From contig NC_085090.1 in the NCBI RefSeq assembly GCF_963422355.1, positions 2,794,229 to 2,858,228 of the forward strand: a stretch of DNA of 64,000 nt, read 5' to 3'. The notes under the pieces are model-generated. The model saw only the letters and a program-made list of their open reading frames with translations, did not search any database and was not told where the DNA came from. Positions 39,201-52,168 of the stretch are shown piece by piece. This DNA comes from Corticium candelabrum (taxonomy: Eukaryota > Porifera > Homoscleromorpha > Homosclerophorida > Plakinidae). The translations under genes and the position numbers were made by a program. Each line of letters begins with the position of its first letter. The stretch's first letter is position 1.

Positions 39201-42200
39201 TATTTTGAGAAGCGTCATCACTCGTCCATAATCTACCACAGCCAATTATGCACAAACAAAAAATTGTGTGATGCAACTTGTCTGCATGAAATAACACAAT
39301 TTTTTTCACACACAAACTTATTTCAGGGTATGCTCATATTCAGTGGTTACATTTTCATATACGATTGACTGTTGTCGATAGTTTCCTGCATACGTTTTAT
39401 TTCAGGGTTCCAGTGACATGTCTGGAATCATGTCTTTTATTTCTGTTCACTGGTCAAACATAACCTAAGTGTAGTCGTATTGTGAGTTTTGTCGATAAGA
39501 ATTGCCCTTGTTGTGTACACAATCGGGGAAGGAAACTTGTCATTGTATAAGGCTGTGTGTCCACACATTACCGTTTACAGGAATTATCAAGCAAGTTGAC
39601 TATTACCACTAATAGGTTCACTTGGTGGGAATGGAAAGTCCAATGGCGTTGTATACGAATGTGCAAGCCATCGATCTATTAGCCATCAGCCTGCTCTTAT
39701 AGACTCTAAAACATGCTTTCTTATTTAGTAATAGAAAAACTAAGGATGTGTTTGTAAAACAGTAACGATTCTCGTTGCTATCGTCTGTTCTACAAATACA
39801 GATGTGTTCGGTATGAATACAACTTTTGAGATATTTCTGTTTGATTAGCCTGTGTCCATCGTGAGCTACAATCATCTCGGTAACAACGACGGCAAGAACC
39901 TGTCTGCACCGAAACAGTTTCGCTCCAAGGAAATTTCCAAGAGCAATGTCGTCGACGATATGGTGGGATCGAACAAGATTCTGTACGAAGACGGGAAGAA
40001 ACCAGATCACTGTGTGGTTATCAAGTATGTGCCCTATGTGGCTGACAGCAAGCGAGCTCTGGACGAGTATACGTCCGAAATATTTATGGGAGGATTGAAC
40101 ACGATTGTTTTGCACAATACGTGTGAGGTATGATGAATAGACGGTTGTGTGTTAGTTGTATGTTAGTTGACCGTGTAATGCAATCTGTGACGTGTTTAGG
40201 ATTCCCTGTTGGCCTCGCCTATTATCCTCGATCTTGTTATTCTTGCTGAAATGTGTCAACGAATTACAATGAAAGCGGGTGAGTCGGACGTTTCATGATT
40301 TATCTAAATGTTAGTGCTGCGTACAGTTGTAATCAGCCCTTACTGTTATTGGTTGAATCGGGACACGGCCACACAACTCAGATTATTGCTGTGCAGTAAA
40401 CATAGCTTGTTCTTGTCTTGCCATGAACATCTTGATATGAGTCACTCTAATCGATATCACATCATAGTTGGACTGTTTTGTATCAGATGTCTCATGCTTG
40501 TGAGATGGGACAACTGAAAGCTGATTATGGTGTGAATTGGTTTAGTTTGCCAAGATAGAAGGGTTTAGTGATTTCAAGGTTCTCGCCACGCTTAGAAACG
40601 GTAGATAGGATTCCAAAGTTTTACAGCTCAGGAATGTTTCCATATTGATAAAACACAATACTATATTACTTCTCAGTAAAGGCGACAAAGCCACAAATCT
40701 AGGCTCTTACAAATATTGCGGGATGATAGCCTCGTTCCAAACATACGCACAAGTGTTCATTGCAGTCCCAGGTGCGCTGCCTCTGATTCTAGTCCCGGAT
40801 GGCCTTCCAGTGACCCGGAAAGCACACTTCTTGCTTGGGAAGTAGCACCTAGAATGTACGCTAGACTAGTCATGGCTTCATGCAAAGCAACAGCAGTGGT
40901 CCACGTCACTCGATGCCTGACTACAGACTTTCAGTAGTTTCGTTTACGAAACTGGAGCATGAGCAATAATTGTGTATGTAAAGGAACATTGTACAGCAGC
41001 TCACAAAAGAGACACACATCTGGGTATATGACAATCTGAATTTGTATTTAGATTTAGATCTGCTTTAGATTTGTGAAGGTAGTCAACTGTACAAAATATG
41101 TCCATCATGGGCTGCGTTATCCTACGCTAGACTCTGCTAGCCGGCGTAGTTTTGCGAAGAGGATCATGCATGTGCGTGATGGCGTTGATTTGTGAGGCCA
41201 GGTGACCTGACCTGACCTGACCTGACCGGTTGTAGGCATGTTGTTAGGCTCTTGCTAATCTACCACCTTCTGTGCCGTTTAGCAGAGCCTTTGCAACCTA
41301 TTAGAAATCTTAGCTGAGACCAGCGGGCTGAGCTAAATAACTTAATTAGACTCAAAGCATGTCACATGATGAGGTATGGTCCCAGTTCTCCTACGTGCTT
41401 AGGCCAACCACACGTGTGAAACCACATGGACCTATACACACGTGACAGCTAGCGCACATGATGTAAGCAACCTAGCGGAGGAGGACTGGGCACGAGTCTA
41501 ATTCGGTGAGTCCTTTTCTTTTTGCTGACGACATCTCTTTGCTGTCCAAGTCATCTCAAGGTCTCCAACAACTTTGCGATTCTGTTTCTGAATGGTGTCA
41601 ATGGTCAGGTCTTACAGGCCTTGCATTTAACGTCAAAATGTCATAGTCTCAGTTTGTCATTTAAGCCAAGTTTTCATGCCAAAGATCCATCTGTTACTAT
41701 ATCTGCTCAACCAATAAAGTGTGTAGACAACAAGTCCTTCAACGTGGGTTTACCCATCAGTTCTCATTTGAACATGAGTAAAGTCAAGAATGACTATAGA
41801 GCAAAATTCACAGCCTTGTAAAGATTGATTCATGATTGTAAAGATTCATGTCATCACAAACTTCAATTGTATTCCCAAGGATTGTTTCCTAGGATCTCTT
41901 GGCATCTTTGTCTCGTTACCTTAAGTCAGACTTGGTTAGAAACTGTGTTGGACCATATGTTTACCTCTTTTTTTTTAAAGAAATGGACCATACTGCATTG
42001 CTCGGCTTGTACTGTTCGTTTGTTCCTTGAGAAGAGTCAAGGTGGTCTTGGTCTTCCATGTACCAAGGCATTGGCATTGATTCAGCATAGCTGTCCAGTG
42101 AACGATTCTTGGACAGGGCGGTTGGCACATGCTTTACAACATGGGTGTGTGAAACATGCGAGTGACCCTCGGATACCCATATGAATTTGGCAGAATATAT

Positions 42201-43124
42201 CATGCTGCACTTGCGAAAGCAACTGAGGGCATGTATGGTATAGGTTGGTATTAGTGAGCAGACTGAAATTATTGGCGGATTGCAGATGGGCTTCAATATG
42301 ATAATGACATTGTAATTATGGGTGACTCCTACTGTAACAGCTAATGCTTGTGCGAGAGTGTTGTGCAAGTATGCAGGGTTCTCACTATAGGAATCCAAAC
42401 TAAGTTTTTACAGCTGAGAAATACCTAAGAGAATTCGATACTACAGCACTGAAACATAATACTATATTACTTAATAAAGGTGAAATTAGCCACAACTCCA
42501 AGCTCTTACAAAATATTACGGGATAATAGCTTAGCTCCAGATGTGTACATTACTGTACTCATGTTGATTGCAGTTCCAGATGCTTTTTCCAAGATATGGA
42601 AGCACACCTTGTCCGAAAAGTGGAACACCTACAATCTAATCTAGACTACTCTAGTCATGCCTTCTTACAAATCAACAACAGCAGTCCATGCACGTTAATC
42701 AAGACCTGACTAGACAGACTTTCTGTAGTCGTCCATGGAACTTGTACACTTACAACCTATGGACATCACTAAGAAGAAGGCTTAGTGGTAATCAAAGTTG
42801 ATTTCTTGGCCAGGATACTTGAAATCGGCTCAATTGCGCATATCTGACTTGGACTGTGCAACTGAGCAGACTGCATGCGTCATATTCCCATCCATCCCAC
42901 TGCGCTCCTATAATCTCTAGCGAAATCCCTGAGAATGTACATAATTGCAATGTAATTCTTGGTTGTCAAAACTTGAATTATCGTTTATCAAACACTTGAG
43001 TACAATTTGGACAGTACTGTGTGTCTACTCCTGTCTTCATATCCAACCCTAGGATTTGGATGGTATGTCATGACACTTTGTAAACGTTGCCATGAATATG
43101 GGAAGCATGCTGTCATGCGATACA

Positions 43125-43206
<82 letters not shown>

Positions 43207-43648
43207 ACTACTCCTGTCTTCATATCCAACCCTAGGATTTGGATGGTATGTCATGACACTTTGTAAACGTTGCCATGAATATGGGAAGCATGCTGTCACA
43301 CACACACACACCACTTAAATGTTGTTAATATCTTCAGATGGTCAAGCCGAGTACACAGGCTTCAACTCTGTTCTCTCACTCCTCAGCTATCTTCTCAAAG
43401 CTCCGGTGGTGCCACGAGACACTCCAGTAGTGAACGCTCTCTTCCGCCAAAGAGCTTGTATTGAGAACATCTTTCGTGCTTGTGTCGGTCTTCATCCACA
43501 GAACCACATGCTGTTGGAGTACAAACTGCCTGCACCCATGACAGCAAAGACCTCGAGCACTGAGGAAGTGAAAGTGCCACTGAAGACCAATCCGAGAGGC
43601 ACAATCAGAGCACAAGGCCGTCACTGGGAACATGGAGTATCTTCATAG
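36221..43648 (+). CDS. ISYNA1: Inositol-3-phosphate synthase, intact copy 3
   Basis: The enzyme converts glucose 6-phosphate to 1D-myo-inositol 3-phosphate using NAD+, the committed cytosolic step of inositol synthesis. Eight exons: 36221-36382, 36593-36709, 36769-36972, 37598-37777, 37835-38146, 39849-40127, 40200-40278 and 43338-43648. All junctions are GT-AG; phases are 0 except the last intron (phase 1). The product is 547 aa, close to the 530-560 usual in the family. Diagnostic motifs are [10 protein letters not shown] (NAD loop), [83 protein letters not shown] and HNTCEDSLLASP. The start Met follows TTCGCAG and gives the usual N-terminal length. Intron 2 is only 59 bp. Copies 1 and 2 upstream are dead, so this is probably the sole source of the enzyme here. 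Confidence 0.96.
40605..42735. repeat. Diverged ~330-bp direct repeats flanking an RT remnant in intron 7
   Basis: 40605-40940 and 42405-42735 align along their length (shared TTTTACAGCT, ACTATATTACTT, CTCTTACAAATATT/CTCTTACAAAATATT, GGATGATAGC/GGATAATAGC, AGTCATGCCTTC/AGTCATGGCTTC). They are direct and about 1.8 kb apart, with the reverse transcriptase remnant between. They may be two copies of one repeat family or the two ends of a larger decayed insertion. Confidence 0.6.
41509..42190 (+). pseudogene. Reverse transcriptase remnant in intron 7 of ISYNA1
   Basis: From 41509 one frame reads [20 protein letters not shown] and continues [16 protein letters not shown] is the catalytic box of a non-LTR reverse transcriptase. 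Further on, other frames give [19 protein letters not shown] and a C-terminal [12 protein letters not shown] motif near 42020-42055. Frame changes and stops break it, and the upstream RT fingers are missing. It differs from both other retrotransposons in this window. Confidence 0.7.
43026..43312. repeat. Duplicated 90-bp unit interleaved with (CA)n before the last exon
   Basis: A unit starting ACTCCTGTCTTCATATCC (43026-43116) is repeated almost exactly at 43207-43297, each copy followed by CA repeats (43120-43205 and 43296-43312). It arose by tandem duplication through the microsatellite. It ends about 25 bp before the exon 8 acceptor of the intact synthase. Confidence 0.9.
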
Positions 43649-43868
43649 ACTGTGCCATAATTAAGGTGTTGAGACTTGATGATATAGTTTATCACATTGA
43701 GCACCATTACAGTATTCATCACATTAGGGACACATTTTGCTTCAGTTGATTCACATATCAGAGAATGGGATAACTAGCATGTGGAATGAATACATCTAGA
43801 ATTAGAGTTGTGTACTTGGACGGTGAAATATGTGTACATGGGTGAGTTTTGCGCGGCCGAAGTTTTGG
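43646..43868 (+). other. 3' UTR / downstream flank of ISYNA1, duplicated at 55771-55998
   Basis: From the stop codon rightward the sequence (AGACTGTG, TGTTGAGACTTGATGATAT, ATAACTAGCATGTGGAATG) recurs at 55771-55998. The matching region starts essentially at the synthase stop codon, so only the untranslated tail was duplicated. Confidence 0.8.
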
Positions 43869-43879
43869 AGCCGTATAGA

Positions 43880-43950
43880 GAGAGTTGCAACGTGACGATT
43901 TGGTCACGTGATGTACGGGCGCCATTTTGTGTGCACTTGCGCAGTGAACG
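43880..43950. promoter_or_regulatory. Promoter-like cluster of motifs
   Basis: Within 70 bp there is a palindromic E-box (GGTCACGTGAT), a YY1-like GGCGCCATTTTG and an NRF1-like TTGCGCAGTG. It lies just upstream of the foldback and the THAP9-like relic. Clustered housekeeping-type sites suggest a core promoter, now without an intact gene; this is inference from motif content. Confidence 0.35.
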
Positions 43951-43970
43951 CATCGGGAAATCAAGAGATA

Positions 43971-44528
43971 AGCTGGATTTACAATATGGAAACGCTTGAG
44001 CGTCACGTCGCGTAGTACAAATTCAAATTGTAAATGGTCTACGCGACGCGACGCGTTCAAATAGAACCAAGTTCTATTTGAGCGTCGAATCGGAAGCTGT
44101 ACACGTCGCGTCGGAAGTAGCACCTTCATTTCGACCAATCACAGCCAACTATAAATGCACGTGTGGCTTCCTTGGGCAATGATTGTTGATTTGGCCGCTG
44201 TACTCGACGTTGAGCGGTCTATAGATTGTGTAGGGAGCTGTCCTTGCTTGTTGATGATCAACTGCAAGACGTACAAAGACCTGGGTGCATGGGAGAACGC
44301 CTAGAAATTGATTTTGAGCAAGCTGGGGGTTCCGGCAGAGTTCTGCTAGTAGAAAATCGAAGCGCGAGTGGTCAGTTCAATAATTCAGGCAGCGACGTCT
44401 ACGGTGCGCTGAAATCGTATTGTGAATGGGACGACGCGTGTGACGCGTTCGTGCCACTCCCACGCAAGATAACGTGACTGGACGCACGCGACGCGACGCT
44501 CAAGCGTTCCCATATTGTAAATCCAGCT
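43971..44528. mobile_element. 558-bp foldback transposon with MADF-like relic
   Basis: The 43-bp terminal inverted repeats match at 41 positions; both begin AGCTGGATTTACAATATGG. They are flanked on both sides by ATA (43968-43970, 44529-44531), a possible 3-bp target duplication. Inside is a second perfect hairpin (TCAAATAGAAC/GTTCTATTTGA near 44060). From 44178 a broken frame reads SIDCVGSCPCLLMINCKTYK then DLGAWENA, resembling a MADF/Myb-SANT-like domain. Such domains accompany PIF/Harbinger transposases, which make 3-bp duplications. Class assignment is tentative. Confidence 0.65.
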
Positions 44529-44535
44529 ATAGTCG

Positions 44536-45835
44536 CTTTGTGTAGTCGCTGCTTGCGGAAAGCCTTGCTGTTTCGCTTGGGGATGCAGCAATACAACTGT
44601 AAAATGGTACAAGCCGTGTTGCTTTCCAAAAGACCTTGCAAGAAGGAAGGGAGATCTCGGAGGCGAAAGTGAGGCGACGTTGTTGGGCGGCATCTCTGAC
44701 GAGCTTATTTCTCTACTAGGTAATGTAAAAGGCATGAAAACTTTTAGGGAGTGTTGTTTCTTTACTTGTGTCGCTTTTAGGCTTGTTTTGATGAGTCCCA
44801 ATTCGAGAATTGCACGCAGAGCTGACAGGAAGAGAAAGCTGAAAGGGAATACAGTATGCCATTTCGACGATATTCCCTCATCGCAAAGCTGACTTTCAGA
44901 GAAAGTCTCCTCCAATTAGGACGAAGAGTAGATCCAGAATCAAGAGCTCCCCTCGCCTCGTTGGATCATTCCTTCTGTTCTTTCATGGAGGTTGGGAGCA
45001 AAAGTTTCTTCAAATGACGGTGAGCAATATACAAAATATATGAATTTGTACTTGTGATGAAATAAATGCACTTGTTCTCTTTGGCAATTATTAAAACATT
45101 TATTTGTTTGTTCTGCAGGAGAAGTGGTTGCAGTTGATGATACAGGAGAAGTAGTTGTGTGATGATGAGGTTCCTCAGTTGACACCCTGTCTTAGCTAGA
45201 ATGCAAAATAATTAATTAAGGAAACTGACGAGAGAGCTAGTTCAAGCTAAACACGAGAAGAGAACAATTTTGCATCAGAAACTGAAAATAAAGGAAAGAT
45301 TGACATGTTTTGGAAAAGACCAGCTCACTGCTCTTTCAAGAGGCCTATAGCATGAGAGGCATGCTTTGGACATCGTCAACCATTAATTAAGAACTTTGAT
45401 GTGCTTGTGGATCTGTTGAATACAACCTACTTTTGAAACAGCAGCATCCATTGCCATCTGTTCGTACTCTTCAACGAAGAATGTCAACCATCTCTTCTAA
45501 CTCTACCATAGACCATCTTCACTCAAAACTGCAGTATCTTTGTCAACAGGAGAAACGTTGCTGTTTGACAATGGATGAAATGTCCGTTGCCTCAGATTGA
45601 GTTTGATACAAGTAGTGGTCAGAGGTGAAGTCACACTGCCTGGTCAAGTTAAGCATGGGCATGCCACGCACTTTTAGGTTGGGTGGGTTAGCATCACGGT
45701 GGAAGCAGATAGTTGCTTACTACTTTACTGACAATTTTACTTTTGCCACTGTTCTCAAGCCCATTGTATTGAAATTATATGGTGCATGGACCATAATTGG
45801 ATGTAATTAACATGAGAGGTAATTAGAAATTTAAA
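44536..45835 (+). pseudogene. THAP9 / P-element-like transposase relic
   Basis: Near 44545-44640 one frame reads CCFAWGCSNTTVKWY then CCFPKDLARRK, a THAP zinc-finger start. Near 45421-45590 another gives YNLLLKQQHPLPSVRTLQRR followed by LTMDEMSV, the first catalytic-acid region of P-element/THAP9 transposases. Near 45625-45810 comes FRLGGLASRWKQIVAYYF, also typical of THAP9. Stops and frame changes separate the parts, and the THAP exon is shifted midway. No clear terminal repeats were identified. It is a decayed autonomous element or a decayed domesticated gene. Confidence 0.7.
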
Positions 45836-48240
<2,405 letters not shown>

Positions 48241-48244
48241 TTCT

Positions 48245-51200
48245 GTCTCCTATTATCAATAGTTGTTTGAAGACTGTGAACTCTTTTTAACCGGAGCTTT
48301 CTTTTTGGTAGAGTGTGACGACATAAGTTTTTCATGTTGGTATTGTTTGATTTTCTCTGCATTAATGAAGGACGACCAGCCTTAAGAGGTTTTCCTCCAC
48401 ATTTTTTAATGGCTCGTCTGCTTACAGCTGTTGGTTGTACTGTAATGGTGTAATGGTGTATTTGTTACTTCTGATTTTACGTCCGTGTTCCTTTCCAAAC
48501 TTGTGCAGAGCAGATATTAACAATGGCTTTGTGTAAGATTTCTCTTTGCCATCAGCACCTCTAATTTTCTTGTACTGGCTGCAAAATTCTCGTATAGCTG
48601 TTGTAAATACAGTGTCCCTACTTGCCAATCCTTTCTTAATGTCTGCCATGACGTATGTCAAATCTGTTAGAGTGTCTTCAAAATTGCTAGAGGTGGTGTG
48701 TCTCTGATGCTGTTGTGGGTCTTCACTTGCATGATCAGATTCTAGTGATGCAGGTTCATAGTCAATAGTTGTTTTTTGGTCTTCAATTTCTGTGTGTTGA
48801 GAGCTTGGAAATGGTTCGGTTCTTTTACTCCACTCTGGTTGCATCCCTAGATTTTTCACATAGGTATCTTCTTTTTCCTGGTGCAGATAGCTGTAGAATG
48901 CAACTGGTAGTGCTGCCTCTCCGATTGCTATTTTGGCATACAGTTGGCGGCACATACTGATGATGTTGGTATTTTGTTTAAAGAGTGACGTTTGTATTTT
49001 AATGAAGCTGCCAGCTGATGTCCACGTGGCTGACCGTTTCTTCCTCTTGGACAGGTGCAAGTTCCTACAGTCAAATCCACTCTCCATGTTTGTTGATTGT
49101 CTGTCCTACTTTGAACGTGAAATACGTCATCTGAGTCAGTGGCTTGGATGCTATGAGATGAAACTGTATCTGCTGTACTACCTGAAATGGTAAATCGAAG
49201 AGCAACGAAGTTATCAAGACGATTGTTAGCCAGAGAAAGCAAACGCTGTTTGCAGTAGAGATCCATTGTTGTTGTAACAAATTGGAACATCTGGATACTG
49301 TTGTAGGCCTTCAGTCGATCAAATACTATATCTTTAGTAATGCGAATTGCTGCCTCAGAGTAGTTATTTGTGTTGTTTCCTCGAGTTATAAAATCTTTTC
49401 TAAGGTTAACACACCATTCTTCTCGCCTTTCCCAATAGGACTGCAACCTGTTTCGAAACTTAACGTTTTGCTGAACTTTTACATTACTGTCAATTCTTTG
49501 TTTAGCAGCAAGCAACTTTTCAAAAGAATCTGCAAATAGCAGCTCCTTTAGCATGCTCATAAACAATAGTCTGTCCTTACCGGCAATGCCTGACGATGAA
49601 TTCCATAGCCACTGCCAAGTGCTTTGCAAAAAATGAAAGGCACACAAAACAGTGTAGCTTGAGGCCATGTTGTTTTCAAGGCCTGTCGCTCACTTGTTGA
49701 GTCATCAGTCATAAATCCCATGGGCCCTATTTTTACTCCTCGACTAAAGAATGTGTCTGATGGCAAAACTGTTTTGAGAGTTTCAAAAGCCTGTGCTAAA
49801 GTTTCTACATCTCCTCCTGAAGTCATCACTGCAGCTAATGGTACAGCTCCAGCAGCAGTTGCTGCACTTATAATAAAAACAGGGGTATTTAGCCTATCCA
49901 GACTTGCAGTAGCATTGCAGAAGACCATTTCTCCTGCTTGTAGGACAAGCTTGTGCGCTCTTGCCATAAGAGGTGTAACGATGGCAAGTATAAATGGTTT
50001 CTCAAGTTGCTGCTGGTCCACCTTTGACTTGGAATATGCATGTTCTTGCAGTTCGCTGTCTCCATTCTATCTTTGTTTCAGAGTGGCAGTGTACCTCTGT
50101 ATATATGCTTGTCCACCATCAGCAGCAACAGTCTTGTTGTACCTGTTTACCTCATGGTCTAACCTCTCAAGCATGGCCTTGCCATTCTCAGGTCCCACTG
50201 TAGATTCTCTCCAGTTTCGAAACAACCTTTGGACAACTTGAACATTAGGATTTGTGGATCGATCAGCTAATAGTCTTTGGATATCTGGCTTTCCATCATG
50301 TTCCAATTGTAGATATCTCACATGCTCATGCCTTGAACTGGATGCAGAATTTCCATTCTCAAATAGCCGTATGTATTCATCTTCGGTTTCTTTTGACACT
50401 GGTCGAAAATTTAATGCATGTCCTGAGTGCAGTGGATGATTGTGGTTGAAGTGTAATTTGACAGAGCATGGATACTGTGGGTATTTTAAGGGATGTTGTT
50501 TTGCTAATACTGAAACAGACAGGTTGGATAGACATCCAGTTTTTTCCTCCCATGTGCTTCTTTCACACCCTTCCTTTGGTACACCAAACTTCTTGTCTCT
50601 GCTACTTGCTGTCATCTTTTTTGCGGGTTTCTTCTGTTTGTGCTGACAATGTCTAATTGTTTTGTATACTACTTTCTGTCCTTTCATTCGATATGAAGTT
50701 CCTTTGCTTACTCTGTATGTAGTTTCTGTTTTCTCTTCTAACTGCTGTATCCATGTTTGTGCATCAATTGCTGTGTCAATCGTCAACCACAGATGAACTT
50801 CAAATGCAATAGGTGGAGCACCAAGGAAACCTTCACTTTCAATCCTTTCAAATTTATCAATCTTGTAGGTGTACTTTTGTGGCAGGTAGTTCATCAACTG
50901 ATGGAATTTGTCACAGTTGTCATTCACTCTGTTGTCTTTTATAGCTTTGATCTCATCTGGTACTTGAAATTGTCGCTGACACTTTGGTTGTGGGTTGTCC
51001 TTCTTTTCTTCACAAGTGGTGGTATACAGTCATCGGCAGCTACTTGTTCTTTCTTCTGATAGTCTGTCACATTGGCAGCTACTTGTTCTTTGTCCTGAGA
51101 GTTTGTCACATCGATGGCTACTTGTTCTTTGTCCTGAGAGTCTGTCACATCGATGGCTACTTGTTCTTTGTCCTGAGAGTCTGTCACATCAATGGCTGCC

Positions 51201-51295
51201 TGTTCTTTGTCCTGAGAGTCTGTCACGATGACATTTTCTGTTGTTTCAGTAGATTTCTGTTTAGAGACAGTAGCTTCTTTTGACAGAGTTTTCAT
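48245..51295 (-). pseudogene. Mutator-like (MULE) transposase with SWIM finger, broken
   Basis: Reading right to left: an N-terminal tail with 13-residue repeats (51295-50939); a DNA-binding region with PCSVKLHFNHNHPLHSGHAL (about 50470), as in FAR1/WRKY-like fingers; a transposase core with GFMTDDSTSERQALKTTWPQ (about 49710) and CAFHFLQSTWQWLW; NNYSEAAIRI; and a SWIM finger CTCPRGRNGQPRGHQ near 49040, where one zinc-binding Cys has become Arg. Lesions are a frame change near 50940, an in-frame TAG at 50067-50069, frame changes near 49650 and 48980, and an 8-bp tandem duplication at 48442-48460, beyond which the C-terminal VQPTAVSRRAIKK frame resumes. Terminal repeats were not located. It cannot encode active transposase. 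Confidence 0.8.
51047..51235 (-). repeat. 39-bp minisatellite encoding 13-residue repeats
   Basis: About five tandem copies of a 39-bp unit encode DVTDSQDKEQVAI-like repeats in the N-terminal tail of the MULE protein. The 39-bp length keeps the frame, so copy number could vary without harming the original protein. Confidence 0.9.
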
Positions 51296-51727
51296 TCTGA
51301 AAATTTAATTTCAGCTGCAGACAAAAACAACAGTTTGAGCCACTGGCACGTTTGTATGCATGTATGGTATATGCATGTATGTTGAAAGACCTAATGAAAT
51401 GGTCTTTTTCTGTCCACATATTTGAAGTTTGTTAAGAAGGATGACTGATTGCCGATGCTTCAATGTCTTGAGAAACTTGGTGAAAAATACTACATTTATA
51501 ACACCAATATCCTATGATACCACTTGACTATGCATCTGCACGTCTTTCTTTATATGGAGTGAAAGGAATTTCGAATACTGGGAGGATAGATCACTTCTGA
51601 ACTAACGTAGACATTCATTGGCTGAGTGGCAGTGTTCATTGTATATCTATTGTTGTACTTTGTTTCTTGAGATTGGCATTCTTTTCTGTTTGTGCCAAAT
51701 TGCGTACATGTATATAATAGGCAATGG

Positions 51728-52168
51728 CTAAAGAAGACACAAATTAGGATAAATGCCAAAGTTGCGTCAAATGATACGTATTGTCAATCAGTTTTACTGT
51801 AACTAAAGTCCATTTAATCAACAATAATATTTTATCTAGAAGTGTACTTGCACATGCAAAAACTTAAATTTTTAAAGCGTTTGTAACATTTTATGACATT
51901 AACATCAGAATAGGGAAAGAAACTAAATTGCGGTTAAAGCGCGTTAATAAACCGGATATCTAAAATTAGAGACCAATGAGCAAACAATAAGCGTTACTAG
52001 AAAGAGCTAGAATCATATCACCCGACAGTCATTCGATCTTTGTTCGCGTTCTACGTGCCGTGCTCGCTAGACGTCCTGCTCAATTCTGTGAGAAACACAA
52101 GTAAGGGAAAATCTCAAATGACACAATTATATTACAGCAACTGATGTTGGAAATTATTCAGTTACAAA
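51728..52168 (+). promoter_or_regulatory. Conserved 5' flank of the collagen-EAR gene, copy A
   Basis: This about 440-bp block aligns to 59734-60179 upstream of copy B, including ATTGCGGTTAAAGCGCG, CCGGATATCTAAAATTAGAG and GTTCGCGTTCTACGTGCCGT. Homology starts about 440 bp before the predicted ATG in both. It therefore contains the duplicated promoter and 5' UTR; individual sites are not assigned. Confidence 0.5.

Noticed and set aside
41198-41226. Five tandem GACCT pentamers
   Set aside because: A short simple repeat with no apparent role; noted only as microsatellite-like sequence in ISYNA1 intron 7.
44385-44915. 176-codon minus-strand open frame
   Set aside because: It is antisense to the foldback terminus and the THAP9-like relic, and has no recognisable domain.
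51047-51235. Regularly spaced repeats that could suggest a CRISPR array
   Set aside because: Units are contiguous 39-bp coding minisatellite repeats without spacers, in an animal genome, in frame with the MULE protein.
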